Source of the DNA: CALREA01 sp041674865
GTDB lineage: Bacteria; Patescibacteriota; Gracilibacteria; UBA1369; UBA12463
Length of the DNA stretch: 17,551 nucleotides
Assembly: GCA_041674865.1 (NCBI GenBank)
Contig: JBAYUX010000028.1
Coordinates: 1 to 17,551 of the forward strand
Direction: 5' to 3'
The first letter of the stretch is position 1; each line of letters opens with the position of its first letter. The notes below the pieces were generated by a model that saw nothing but the letters and a program-made list of their open reading frames with translations, was not told the origin of the DNA and did no database searches. Positions 1 through 6,011 of this stretch are shown here, piece by piece. The translations under genes were made by a program, and so were the position numbers.

Positions 1-1
1 A

Positions 2-33
2 ACAAAAAACGACCCCTCATTGCTGAAGGGTCG
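2..33 (-). terminator. Rho-independent terminator after the RRM gene
   Basis: Read on the minus strand, GACCCTTC and its partner GAGGGGTC form a stem around a short loop (positions 11-32), followed by GTTTTTTGTT. A GC-rich hairpin plus U-tract just downstream of the minus-strand RRM stop codon is the classical intrinsic terminator layout. Confidence 0.85.
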
Positions 34-68
34 CTCCTAAATTCAAAATGAATTCAAACAATCACGAA

Positions 69-383
69 TTACCATGATTGCTCGTCACGCTGTTCGCGTG
101 GTGCGAAGCTGCGTCGTGGACGGTCGGTTCGTGGCTCCATTGGGCGAGCCTCGTTAACGATCATCTTTCGTCCATCGAAGTCCTGGTTGTGGAACATTTC
201 GATAGCCTTAGCTGCTTCTGCCTCTGTTGACATTTCAACGAAACCAAAGCCCTTTGAACGGCCTGACATTCGATCCATGATAACAACAGCTGTCTCAACA
301 GTTCCTGCCTGTGCGAAAAGTTCGCGCATTGAGTCTTCTGTTGTTCCGTAGGACAAGTTTCCTACGAAGAGTTTCTTTGCCAT
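69..383 (-). CDS. RRM-domain RNA-binding protein (104 aa)
   Basis: A single RNA recognition motif fills most of the protein. RNP2 is LFVGNL at residues 5-10 and RNP1 is KGFGFVEM at residues 44-51, with the aromatic residues that stack on RNA present in both. The C-terminal 25 residues are rich in Arg and Pro (PRTDRPRRSF), typical of the short basic tail of bacterial RRM proteins. These proteins bind single-stranded RNA in the cytoplasm; in cyanobacteria relatives are often cold-induced, but no such role can be shown here. The ATG at 383 has no Shine-Dalgarno sequence. The best promoter lies about 115 nt upstream, so the leader is unusually long for this window. The gene is monocistronic and ends in a strong terminator. 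Confidence 0.93.
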   Translation of the reverse strand: MAKKLFVGNLSYGTTEDSMRELFAQAGTVETAVVIMDRMSGRSKGFGFVEMSTEAEAAKAIEMFHNQDFDGRKMIVNEARPMEPRTDRPRRSFAPREQRDEQSW

Positions 384-428
384 ATTGCTTAGAAAAAAGT
401 GGGAAATAAAAATGTAAGCCGACCTTTT

Positions 429-440
429 TCTTCTAGAAGA
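429..440. promoter_or_regulatory. 12-bp perfect palindrome in the RRM leader
   Basis: TCTTCTAGAAGA is a perfect inverted repeat located 46-57 nt upstream of the RRM start codon, inside the predicted 5' leader. It could be an operator or a small RNA hairpin. No regulator is known from the window. Confidence 0.35.
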
Positions 441-505
441 TCAGTTTCATATATAACCCAAGGGCCTAACGAAAACGCGAACTAGAAGGAAAACTTACGG
501 ATATT

Positions 506-533
506 AGTTTAGAGATAAACGACCAAAAGTCAA
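506..533 (-). promoter_or_regulatory. Probable sigma70-type promoter of the RRM gene
   Basis: On the minus strand TTGACT (+ strand 528-533) is followed after 16 bp by TAAACT (506-511). The predicted start near 499 leaves a leader of about 115 nt, long compared with other genes here. This is a motif match only. Confidence 0.45.
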
Positions 534-576
534 TGAAAAGCCTGATTTGAAGCTAGAAAAAGCCATATATATAGGC

Positions 577-582
577 TATAAT
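577..582 (+). promoter_or_regulatory. -10 box for a probable leaderless transcript
   Basis: A perfect TATAAT ends 8 nt before the ATG at 591, so transcription would begin at or within a base or two of the start codon. There is no room for a ribosome binding site. The -35 region is weak (TAGAAA at 554-559, 17-bp spacing). Confidence 0.55.
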
Positions 583-590
583 CCAGGCCA

Positions 591-1157
591 ATGGCTACAA
601 TCCCTCTAACCTGCAAAGTAATTCGGTCCAAAAGGAGAACGCTCGCCGTCCAGGTAGATCAGGATGGAGCGGTTATTGTGCGTGTTCCGAAATACGTTCT
701 GAACCTCCAAATCAAACGCTTCGTTCAGAGAATGCGAGGTTGGATTGAGAAGCAGCAGGAAAAAATGCAGAAGCGCCCAAAGATTACTCCAAGGAAACTT
801 GAGCATCCGATTGGGTGGTACAAGAAAGAAGCTCGAAGAGTTTTTACAGAGAGGCTGAATTATTTTGCACAGTTACATGATCTCACTTATAAAACCTTGA
901 GGCTCTCAAGCGCTCGCACTCGCTGGGGCTCGTGCTCGCGCCGCAAATCCATCAATCTCAACTGGCGCCTCATCCTCGCGCCGCCAGAAATTCTCGACTA
1001 CGTCGTCGCACACGAACTCTCGCACACGGTTCATATGAATCACTCGAAGAGATTTTGGGCACAGGTTGAAGCCATGATGCCAAATCACAAAATTCAGAAA
1101 AAATGGCTCAAAGAATTTGGGCCGACGCTGCACACAGAAGCAAGGTTCCAAAAATAA
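591..1157 (+). CDS. YgjP-type (DUF45, M48-like) zinc metallopeptidase
   Basis: This 188-aa protein carries the zinc site HELSH at residues 141-145, with a third likely ligand, His151, in MNHSKRFW. It also has the family hallmark TRWGSC at 110-115. Both are typical of the YgjP-like metallopeptidase domain (Pfam PF01863 family). It is somewhat short for the family, with a reduced N-terminal beta region. It has no signal peptide and is therefore probably cytoplasmic. Substrates of this family are poorly known; in several bacteria it sits near restriction or repair genes, but not here. The start at 591 is supported by a TATAAT box 8 nt upstream. The 3' end overlaps the 3' end of the convergent uppP gene by 50 bp. 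Confidence 0.9.
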   Translation: MATIPLTCKVIRSKRRTLAVQVDQDGAVIVRVPKYVLNLQIKRFVQRMRGWIEKQQEKMQKRPKITPRKLEHPIGWYKKEARRVFTERLNYFAQLHDLTYKTLRLSSARTRWGSCSRRKSINLNWRLILAPPEILDYVVAHELSHTVHMNHSKRFWAQVEAMMPNHKIQKKWLKEFGPTLHTEARFQK

Positions 1158-1932
1158 TTCGGTACCAGGCAAATCCCTTGAACGAGTGCGTCGAAATAAA
1201 TCGCATGAATGTTTTGATCGCGACCATGCCACTCAAAAATGCGAACACAAAACCAATCCCGAAAATAATCACATCGCCTCCTCCGGAAATGGCGCCGCGA
1301 CTTTTCACCAAATCAAAAAGCGTTGCTGCAAGCATTGTCGGAATAGCCAAAAAGAATGAGTACTCAGTTGCCGTCTTTCGATCGAGTTTCTGAAGTAAAC
1401 CTCCCATAATCGTCGCACCTGACCTCGAAACTCCAGGAACGAGTGCGAGAACTTGCGCCATACCAATCCAAAACGCCTGCATATGATGTATCTGATGAAG
1501 ACTTCCGCCTTTCGCCTTTTCTTTCACATACGCCTCGACGCCAAGAATGACGATACCTCCGCCGATCAACGCGAGCGCAACGGTTTCAACAGTAAACAAA
1601 TGCTCTTTAATATACGAATGGAATAACAAACCAATCACTGCCGCCGGTAAAAAACTCACAAAAACCTTTGTCCAGAACGTCATCCAGCCTGCCGCTAGCG
1701 AAGCATCCCCTTGGGAAAAATCAAAAATCTTTTTTCGATAGAGCCAGACCACGCTCAAAATTGCTCCCAGCTGAATAAATACCTCAAAAACCTTCGCCTT
1801 CTCACCAGTAAAATGCAATATATCCCCTGCCACAATCAAATGCCCCGTCGAAGAAATCGGGAGAAATTCCGTAACACCTTCAACGACGCCAAGAATCACA
1901 GCTTTGCCAGCTTCTAAAAGAGAAATATCCAT
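1108..1932 (-). CDS. uppP: Undecaprenyl-diphosphatase UppP/BacA
   Basis: This integral membrane enzyme removes a phosphate from undecaprenyl pyrophosphate, regenerating the lipid carrier for peptidoglycan and other cell-wall glycans. The protein has 274 residues, close to E. coli UppP. The first signature, VVEGVTEFLPISSTGH (residues 16-31), contains the catalytic Glu18/Glu22 pair and His31. The second, PGVSRSGATI (166-175), supplies the essential Arg170. Several hydrophobic helices separate them. The start at 1932 gives the canonical N-terminus MDISLLEAGKAV. An in-frame ATG at 1983 would add 17 poorly hydrophobic residues and would place the likely promoter inside the gene. The C-terminal coding region overlaps the convergent metallopeptidase gene. 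Confidence 0.96.
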   Translation of the reverse strand: MDISLLEAGKAVILGVVEGVTEFLPISSTGHLIVAGDILHFTGEKAKVFEVFIQLGAILSVVWLYRKKIFDFSQGDASLAAGWMTFWTKVFVSFLPAAVIGLLFHSYIKEHLFTVETVALALIGGGIVILGVEAYVKEKAKGGSLHQIHHMQAFWIGMAQVLALVPGVSRSGATIMGGLLQKLDRKTATEYSFFLAIPTMLAATLFDLVKSRGAISGGGDVIIFGIGFVFAFLSGMVAIKTFMRFISTHSFKGFAWYRIIFGTLLLCAASAQIL

Positions 1933-1957
1933 GTGAGTGAAAAATGATACTAGCCGC

Positions 1958-1966
1958 ATCATAACA
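1958..1966 (-). promoter_or_regulatory. Extended -10 promoter of uppP
   Basis: Minus strand TGTTATGAT fits the extended -10 form TGn-TATAAT and lies about 25 nt upstream of the ATG at 1932. No convincing -35 box is present, as is common for extended -10 promoters. Confidence 0.45.
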
Positions 1967-2007
1967 CAGGCGCCACTCACCAAGAAATAAAGCTAAAAGG
2001 CCAATTC

Positions 2008-2036
2008 TAGACAACATGAAAAAAAACGACTACAAT
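2008..2036 (+). promoter_or_regulatory. Promoter of the tRNA-Ser gene
   Basis: TAGACA (2008-2013), a 17-bp spacer and TACAAT (2031-2036) match sigma70 consensus at 5 of 6 positions each. The predicted start near 2043 gives a 5' leader of about 30 nt to be trimmed by RNase P. Confidence 0.65.
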
Positions 2037-2074
2037 CCGCCTGCGCTCTAAAACTGCGCCAGCCTATCTCATGC

Positions 2075-2167
2075 GGAGAGATACCCAAGTGGCTGAAGGG
2101 GCGGGATTGCTAATCCTGTAGTAGGGTTTCGACCCTAGCGAGAGTTCGAATCTCTCTCTCTCCGCCA
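2075..2167 (+). tRNA. tRNA-Ser (anticodon GCT)
   Basis: A class II tRNA that reads AGC and AGU serine codons. The acceptor stem pairs GGAGAGA (2075-2081) with TCTCTCC (2157-2163), followed by discriminator G and an encoded CCA. The D-stem is CCC/GGG. The anticodon stem CGGGA/TCCTG flanks the loop TTGCTAA, with anticodon GCT at 2109-2111. The long variable arm is a hairpin, AGGGT-TTCG-ACCCT. The T-arm is GAGAG-TTCGAAT-CTCTC. All expected elements are present, so it should be functional. Confidence 0.97.
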
Positions 2168-2207
2168 GTTTTTCAAACCCGAGAAATTGACAAAAGAACA
2201 AAAAATG

Positions 2208-2231
2208 ATAGAGTTAATACTCTATTTTTTT
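2208..2231 (+). terminator. AT-rich hairpin with T-tract after tRNA-Ser
   Basis: ATAGAG (2208-2213), loop TTAATA and CTCTAT (2220-2225) form a 6-bp stem immediately followed by a run of T ending at 2231. It resembles a weak intrinsic terminator for the tRNA transcript. It lies only 7 nt before the ATG of the next gene, so it may instead affect that gene's leader. Confidence 0.4.
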
Positions 2232-2238
2232 GTGCCCC

Positions 2239-2934
2239 ATGGACCAAGTACAATCATCACCATCAAGCCAAGACTTATCCGAACTAGGCCCTGACCAAAA
2301 ACGAGAATGGAAAATGTTTTTCGGTGGTCACTACGGTCGCGAGTATAAGATGCCATTTGTTCGACCAGTATTAGCTGAACTCGATCGTCAGGGAGAGTTG
2401 GAGGTGATTATTGACGTGGGTTCTGGGGTGTACCCGCTCAGTTACGAGTTTCACGGTAAAAAGAAGACGATTCTCATAGATATTGCCGCACCCGATGTAC
2501 AAGACGGAAATCTCATGTACATGAAATTCGATATCGATCATTTAGCAGACACGACGAGAAAAGAGACGCGAGAGGCGCTACAAAAAGCTGGTGACTTTTT
2601 AGAAATCGACCGAAGCGCAGAATGTAATCCGGAGCAGGCGGATTTAGTAATTTTTTCTGACATATTGAACTACGTTGACTACCAAGAAACGATAAGAAAC
2701 TTTCTCAAATATCTCAAGCCAGGTGGAAGAATCATGATTTTCAACGGACAGAATCGTGGAATACACAGGCTTTTCTCTCCAAAAGGGGCAAAAGATAATA
2801 TAGAATTAATAAAGTTTTTATGTGCCGAAGGTCTCAGAGCGGAAGACATTGTGTATCCACGAGAAGATGGAGATCCAACGGGAGTAGTTTTTCTTGTTTT
2901 TAGAAAACCAAAGACAGTTTCGGTAGAAAGATAG
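2239..2934 (+). CDS. Class I SAM-dependent methyltransferase-like protein
   Basis: The 231-residue protein has the order of motifs of a Rossmann-fold methyltransferase. Motif I is VIIDVGSGVYP (56-66). The next strand, KTILIDIA, ends with an acidic residue (Asp81) that could bind the SAM ribose. Motif IV lies in ADLVIFSDILNYV (134-146), followed by LKPGGRIMIF (159-168), the usual helix-turn-strand after it. The first Gly-rich loop is degenerate (GSG then VYP), so SAM binding is likely but not certain. The target is unknown. A TTG three codons upstream (2230) is an alternative start, but it falls in the T-tract of the hairpin, so the ATG at 2239 is preferred. No Shine-Dalgarno sequence is present. 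Confidence 0.75.
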   Translation: MDQVQSSPSSQDLSELGPDQKREWKMFFGGHYGREYKMPFVRPVLAELDRQGELEVIIDVGSGVYPLSYEFHGKKKTILIDIAAPDVQDGNLMYMKFDIDHLADTTRKETREALQKAGDFLEIDRSAECNPEQADLVIFSDILNYVDYQETIRNFLKYLKPGGRIMIFNGQNRGIHRLFSPKGAKDNIELIKFLCAEGLRAEDIVYPREDGDPTGVVFLVFRKPKTVSVER

Positions 2935-2944
2935 ATGCGCTATA

Positions 2945-2973
2945 CTGTGATCACAGAGCCGCATTTATATAAC
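2945..2973 (+). promoter_or_regulatory. Palindrome and -10 box upstream of the 2984 gene
   Basis: CTGTGATCACAG (2945-2956) is a perfect 12-bp palindrome. TATAAC (2968-2973) lies 10 nt before the ATG and could be the -10 box. The palindrome's left half sits where a -35 box would be, with 17-bp spacing, so it may be an operator for a dimeric regulator. It resembles the half-sites of CRP-type operators, but without their central spacer. Confidence 0.4.
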
Positions 2974-2983
2974 GCAAAAACAC

Positions 2984-3313
2984 ATGATCAGAAATAGTGA
3001 TCCCAACGCAACGATTCGAACCGCAAAAAAAGCCTTCGATCTTTTTCGACAAGTTCAGAAAAACGCAACACCAGAGCAGCGCGCCGCATGGGGTAAATCG
3101 ACCTACGAGAATCGTTGGAAAAATCTCGCATGGATGGTTCTTTTTAGCATCATCACCTGTAGTGGACTCTATCTCGAAATTATCTACCGTCAGCAATTCT
3201 TCGATCCAGTAGCATGGGTCGTCGCCATTGCTATAACCGGCCTCCTCTCGCTCGTCGGAGTCGCCTCAGTTTTTGGATATATTTGGAAAATTATTAACCC
3301 AACAAACAAATGA
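2984..3313 (+). CDS. Small membrane protein of unknown family (109 aa)
   Basis: The protein begins with about 48 polar, basic and Ala-rich residues (including KKAFDLFRQVQKNATPEQRA). Two hydrophobic segments follow, around WMVLFSIITCSGLYLEII and VAWVVAIAITGLLSLVGVAS. The chain ends with a short basic tail. This implies two membrane helices with an amphipathic cytoplasmic N-terminal helix. I do not recognise the family. Its stop codon overlaps the start of the next gene in an ATGA arrangement, so the two are very probably translated from one mRNA and may work together. There is no Shine-Dalgarno sequence, and the likely -10 box is about 10 nt upstream. Confidence 0.7.
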   Translation: MIRNSDPNATIRTAKKAFDLFRQVQKNATPEQRAAWGKSTYENRWKNLAWMVLFSIITCSGLYLEIIYRQQFFDPVAWVVAIAITGLLSLVGVASVFGYIWKIINPTNK

Positions 3314-3705
3314 TCTCTCTCGTTCAAAAAACCATCACCATTCACGCCGATCCAAGAAAAGTTTGGGAAGCGCTCACTGAATCAGAATTTACAAAGGAGT
3401 ATTTTTTTGGTTGCCACGTGATATCAGATTGGAAAGCAGGCAGTTCAATTATTTATAAAGCACAAGAAACGGTACATGTGAATGGAGTGATCATTCGTAT
3501 TGAACCAGGAGTATTTCTTCAGTATCAATTTCCATCGCCGACCGGAAACATCTACAAAGTTTCTTTCGATCTCGCGCCAACAAAAGGCGACACGGTTTTG
3601 ACCGTCACGCAGGGCGACTTCGACGACGAAGACCGCTACGAAGAAACTTCCAAAGGTTGGGACTACGTTCTTCACGGGCTCAAAGAAGTTGTGGAGAGTC
3701 AGTAG
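3310..3705 (+). CDS. SRPBCC/AHSA1-like (START fold) protein
   Basis: This 131-residue protein matches the activator of Hsp90 ATPase 1-like / polyketide cyclase branch of the SRPBCC superfamily. Supporting features are an N-terminal strand KTITIHADPRKVWEALT, a middle section KAGSSIIYKAQ, the strand IEPGVFLQYQF, and a C-terminal long helix beginning near GWDYVLHGLKEV. These proteins form a cup with a hydrophobic cavity for small ligands. Most bacterial members have no established ligand, and none can be inferred here. Its ATG overlaps the previous gene's stop (ATGA), indicating translational coupling with the small membrane protein. Confidence 0.85.
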   Translation: MISLVQKTITIHADPRKVWEALTESEFTKEYFFGCHVISDWKAGSSIIYKAQETVHVNGVIIRIEPGVFLQYQFPSPTGNIYKVSFDLAPTKGDTVLTVTQGDFDDEDRYEETSKGWDYVLHGLKEVVESQ

Positions 3706-3741
3706 ATCAACACAAGTCGAAGCTAGAATAGCTTAGGAGAA

Positions 3742-3770
3742 TTGACATAATATAAAATATATGTTAATAT
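3742..3770 (+). promoter_or_regulatory. Strong sigma70-type promoter of the paralogue pair
   Basis: A perfect TTGACA (3742-3747), an exact 17-bp AT-rich spacer and TAATAT (3765-3770) form the best promoter match in the window. The predicted start is near 3777, giving a leader of about 25 nt before the ATG at 3802. Confidence 0.8.
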
Positions 3771-3782
3771 AGCAGAGCATAT

Positions 3783-3791
3783 AACTCCTAA
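3783..3791 (+). promoter_or_regulatory. CTCCTAA leader motif, copy 1
   Basis: AACTCCTAA ends 10 nt before the ATG at 3802. The same motif occurs at the same distance before two other envelope genes (5153-5162 and 10861-10870). It occupies the Shine-Dalgarno position but resembles the anti-Shine-Dalgarno strand, so it cannot act as a normal ribosome binding site. Function unknown. Confidence 0.4.
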
Positions 3792-3801
3792 TTCTCATTC
3801 A

Positions 3802-4440
3802 ATGAGCAACGACGTACATCAGCCAAATATACATACTCCGGTCGCTACTTCTCCATCAAAACCTGGAATCGTAAAAACAGCCGCAAAGCGCATAGTCGCA
3901 CTCGGTTTATCGACAGCAGCAGCTATCGGAGCTGTTGGTTGTTCAACGGATAACAACGGCATGAGTGGCGCTCAATCTTGCGATATGGCCGAGCAGGCCG
4001 AGCCAGTGAAATCAAGCATTCACAAATTCACTTATCAGAGTGAATATATGTTCAACCCAGTTGAGGGGATCAAGGTGAATTTGGATATCGACGTAGGAGG
4101 CATCACTAATAAAATGAAACAAGCATGCGGTGGTCAACCACAGTTGCAGTTATATGGAACCATCGATAGGGATCATGGCGGAGGTAATAATATTCTCAAG
4201 GAGCCAGGAGTATTGCTTTCAACAAAGGAAATTGTTACAAACGGACGACAACACTTAGAGGTTTCTTTTGATAGACCACAGCAGGGTTCAAAAACACCGT
4301 ATGTTATCGGCGTAGAAGATTTCGAGATAAGAATTACCGGACCAGGAGGTAATCCAGTGTTTCAAAAAATTACTGCCGAACCAGAACAGCATTTCGATTC
4401 AAGTTGGGGTCCAGATACTCCTTACGACGACACGCCGTAA
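3802..4440 (+). CDS. Lipoprotein-like secreted protein, unknown family (paralogue A)
   Basis: The 212-residue protein has an unusually long polar N-terminus of about 30 residues, rich in Pro, Ser and Thr. A hydrophobic stretch IVALGLSTAAAIGAVGC follows, ending in a Cys that could be a lipidation site. The -3 residue is Ala rather than Leu, so the lipobox is imperfect. After a Gly/Ser linker comes a compact, probably beta-rich domain containing SIHKFTYQSEYMF, VNLDIDVGGIT, ACGGQPQLQLYGTI and DFEIRITGPGGNPVF. Two Cys (in QSCDM and QACGG) are conserved in the neighbour and could form a disulfide outside the membrane. I do not recognise the family. It is followed 41 nt later by a close paralogue and is preceded by the strongest promoter in the window. 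Confidence 0.75.
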   Translation: MSNDVHQPNIHTPVATSPSKPGIVKTAAKRIVALGLSTAAAIGAVGCSTDNNGMSGAQSCDMAEQAEPVKSSIHKFTYQSEYMFNPVEGIKVNLDIDVGGITNKMKQACGGQPQLQLYGTIDRDHGGGNNILKEPGVLLSTKEIVTNGRQHLEVSFDRPQQGSKTPYVIGVEDFEIRITGPGGNPVFQKITAEPEQHFDSSWGPDTPYDDTP

Positions 4441-4481
4441 ATATACCAAACAAACAAATAAATACTTTATACCACACGAAA

Positions 4482-5084
4482 ATGAACAAAAATACACCTC
4501 AATCACACTCAGACGTTTTGGCTGTTTCTCCAGTTTCAGGGTCAAGGCCAGGGTTAATGAAAAAGGCTACTAGTAAGATTGTAGCATTAGGCTTATCAAC
4601 AATTGCAGCTATCGGAGCTACAGGTTGTGTAACAAATGTTGGCGGCAATGGTGGAAGTGGTTATTCTGAAGCCTGTAGTACTGCAGAACATATCGAACCA
4701 ATAAAAACGAGTATTCATAAGTTTACGTATGAAAGCGAGTATTTGTACGATCCAGTTGAGGGAATTAAAATAAATCTGGATATCGACGTAGGGGGTATTA
4801 CAAGCCAATTAAAAGAAACTTGCGGTGGTCAGCCACAAGTACAACTTTTTGGGACAATCCATAGGAATTACCAGGGGGTTCAACCTCAACAGGGTTTACT
4901 TTCAGCAAAGGGGATTGACACAGATGGCCGACAGCATCTAGAGGTATCACTTGATGGATCGGATTCAGAGAGTAAGCAATATAATGATATATACATAGAT
5001 AATTTTGAAATAAGAATTACCGGACCGGGAGGTAATCCTGTATTTAAAAAATTTTCTGCCAAGCCAAAAATGGCCCAGATGTAA
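4482..5084 (+). CDS. Lipoprotein-like secreted protein, unknown family (paralogue B)
   Basis: This 200-residue tandem paralogue of the preceding protein has the same architecture. A polar N-terminus of about 30 residues leads to the hydrophobic segment IVALGLSTIAAIGATGC, a Gly-rich linker, then a domain with nearly identical blocks SIHKFTYESEYLY, INLDIDVGGIT, CGGQPQVQLFGTI, GRQHLEVS and FEIRITGPGGNPVF. It lacks the acidic C-terminal tail of paralogue A (SSWGPDTPYDD). The ATG at 4482 is preferred over an in-frame ATG at 4404, which lies inside the upstream gene. That choice restores N-terminal similarity to paralogue A. A TATACC box 8 nt upstream may give it its own leaderless transcript. The third positions of codons differ widely between the copies, so the duplication is not recent. 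Confidence 0.75.
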   Translation: MNKNTPQSHSDVLAVSPVSGSRPGLMKKATSKIVALGLSTIAAIGATGCVTNVGGNGGSGYSEACSTAEHIEPIKTSIHKFTYESEYLYDPVEGIKINLDIDVGGITSQLKETCGGQPQVQLFGTIHRNYQGVQPQQGLLSAKGIDTDGRQHLEVSLDGSDSESKQYNDIYIDNFEIRITGPGGNPVFKKFSAKPKMAQM

Positions 5085-5152
5085 TAGATAAAGTGTAGGT
5101 TTAACGTTGTCGTAGGCTTGCTTTGCGCCAGGGCGTTCTATACCATGGAGAC

Positions 5153-5162
5153 AATCTCCTAA
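5153..5162 (+). promoter_or_regulatory. CTCCTAA leader motif, copy 2, with small hairpin
   Basis: AATCTCCTAA ends 9 nt before the ATG at 5172 and is identical to the 10-mer at 10861-10870. Here its TCTCC can also pair with GGAGA at 5147-5151 across a CAA loop, forming a short hairpin. A possible -10 box (TATACC, 5139-5144) lies just upstream, but the -35 is poor. Confidence 0.4.
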
Positions 5163-5171
5163 ATTTCACGT

Positions 5172-5921
5172 ATGAAAAAGACAAAAATTCTCATCGCGAT
5201 GTCTATAATGGCACTCGTTCTTTCGGGCTGCAATATGCCATGGACCGCCAAGCAAGCAGTTACACCATCAGCGAATCAGCCAGTGGTACAGGCGCCAACA
5301 CAGTCATCCTCAACAACTCCTACTGCAGGAATAGAAGCTACTTTGCCACAAGAAACAGCCCTCAAATTTGTTGAGATCGATGTGAAAAAGAAAGATGCCA
5401 TTACGCAATTGGGATCTGGAGTCGTTGCTCGTATACGATCATTTAGCGATACAGAGAATGGATTGAGTGTTACTATCGTCTTTGAACAGACGGCCGAGAA
5501 AGGAAAGGTAGCAAAAAGCCTCGGGGTCATGTCATTCGAGAGCGCGTATAAAGTTTTTGACGGTGCAAGCGCATCCGGACCTAGCGCTGTGGCCGCCAGC
5601 CCAACAGAAGTTTATGTCACCGATGATTCTGGTTTTGAATCTATTTCTCAGCATAAATACTTCCATGGTGGATTATCAATGAATTTTAATGATGTTCTCG
5701 CTTGGAAACTCCGGTCATCATTCTTGGCTGATGGAATGTTCCCTCCATATAAACTCACCGTTTATCCAAGCTATCTTAAAGTTGAGGAGACGAACTACTG
5801 CTGCGACATTGTCTACAATCCAGAAATTGCCGACAGAAGGGGTTACCGAAAAGTTTTCTATCTTGATCGCACAACATTAAGCACACTTAAGGAAGAAAAG
5901 GTTGCGCGAGGAAAAAAGTAG
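5172..5921 (+). CDS. Lipoprotein of unknown function (249 aa)
   Basis: The N-terminus is a textbook lipoprotein signal peptide. A basic start (MKKTK) and a hydrophobic core lead to the lipobox LSGC, with Cys20 as the predicted lipidated residue. A Thr/Pro/Gln-rich linker of about 35 residues follows, then a folded domain with many beta-type stretches (AITQLGSGVVARIRSF, LSVTIVFEQ) and a C-terminal section containing NYCCDIVYNPEIADRRGYR. The adjacent Cys-Cys is notable but its role is unclear. I do not recognise the domain. It follows the lipoprotein-like pair on the same strand but has an 87-nt gap with its own leader motif, and it ends at a strong terminator. Confidence 0.8.
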   Translation: MKKTKILIAMSIMALVLSGCNMPWTAKQAVTPSANQPVVQAPTQSSSTTPTAGIEATLPQETALKFVEIDVKKKDAITQLGSGVVARIRSFSDTENGLSVTIVFEQTAEKGKVAKSLGVMSFESAYKVFDGASASGPSAVAASPTEVYVTDDSGFESISQHKYFHGGLSMNFNDVLAWKLRSSFLADGMFPPYKLTVYPSYLKVEETNYCCDIVYNPEIADRRGYRKVFYLDRTTLSTLKEEKVARGKK

Positions 5922-5944
5922 AATCTATGAAAATGAGTAAATAT

Positions 5945-5971
5945 AAAAGGTCTGCACATGCAGACCTTTTT
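5945..5971. terminator. Bidirectional terminator between lipoprotein and enolase genes
   Basis: AAAAGGTCTGCACATGCAGACCTTTT is an almost perfect palindrome with a GC-rich core flanked by A and T tracts. It lies between convergent genes (lipoprotein ending at 5921, enolase ending at 6012) and should terminate transcription from both sides. Confidence 0.92.
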
Positions 5972-6011
5972 AAAATACTTTTCAAATCATACAATTATTC
6001 ACATCAATACT

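Noticed and set aside
33..48. GCTCCTAA on the plus strand near an ATG at 48
   Set aside because: Resembles the leader motif, but the ATG opens only a very short frame antisense to the RRM gene's end, and the spacing (7 nt) differs.
897..955. GCTCGC-rich run in the metallopeptidase gene as a possible uptake or repeat element
   Set aside because: It encodes the conserved SSARTRWGSCS motif; the repetition follows from Arg/Ser codons.
1103..1741. Plus-strand open frames opposite uppP
   Set aside because: Out-of-frame complements of a clearly conserved gene.
2187..2219. TTGACA with TTAATA as a promoter for the methyltransferase gene
   Set aside because: The spacing is about 21 bp, too long for a normal promoter, and the second element is in a hairpin loop. 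Kept only as a weak possibility.
4404..4481. Upstream start for paralogue B
   Set aside because: It would overlap paralogue A and add residues with no counterpart in A. The ATG at 4482 aligns the two N-termini.
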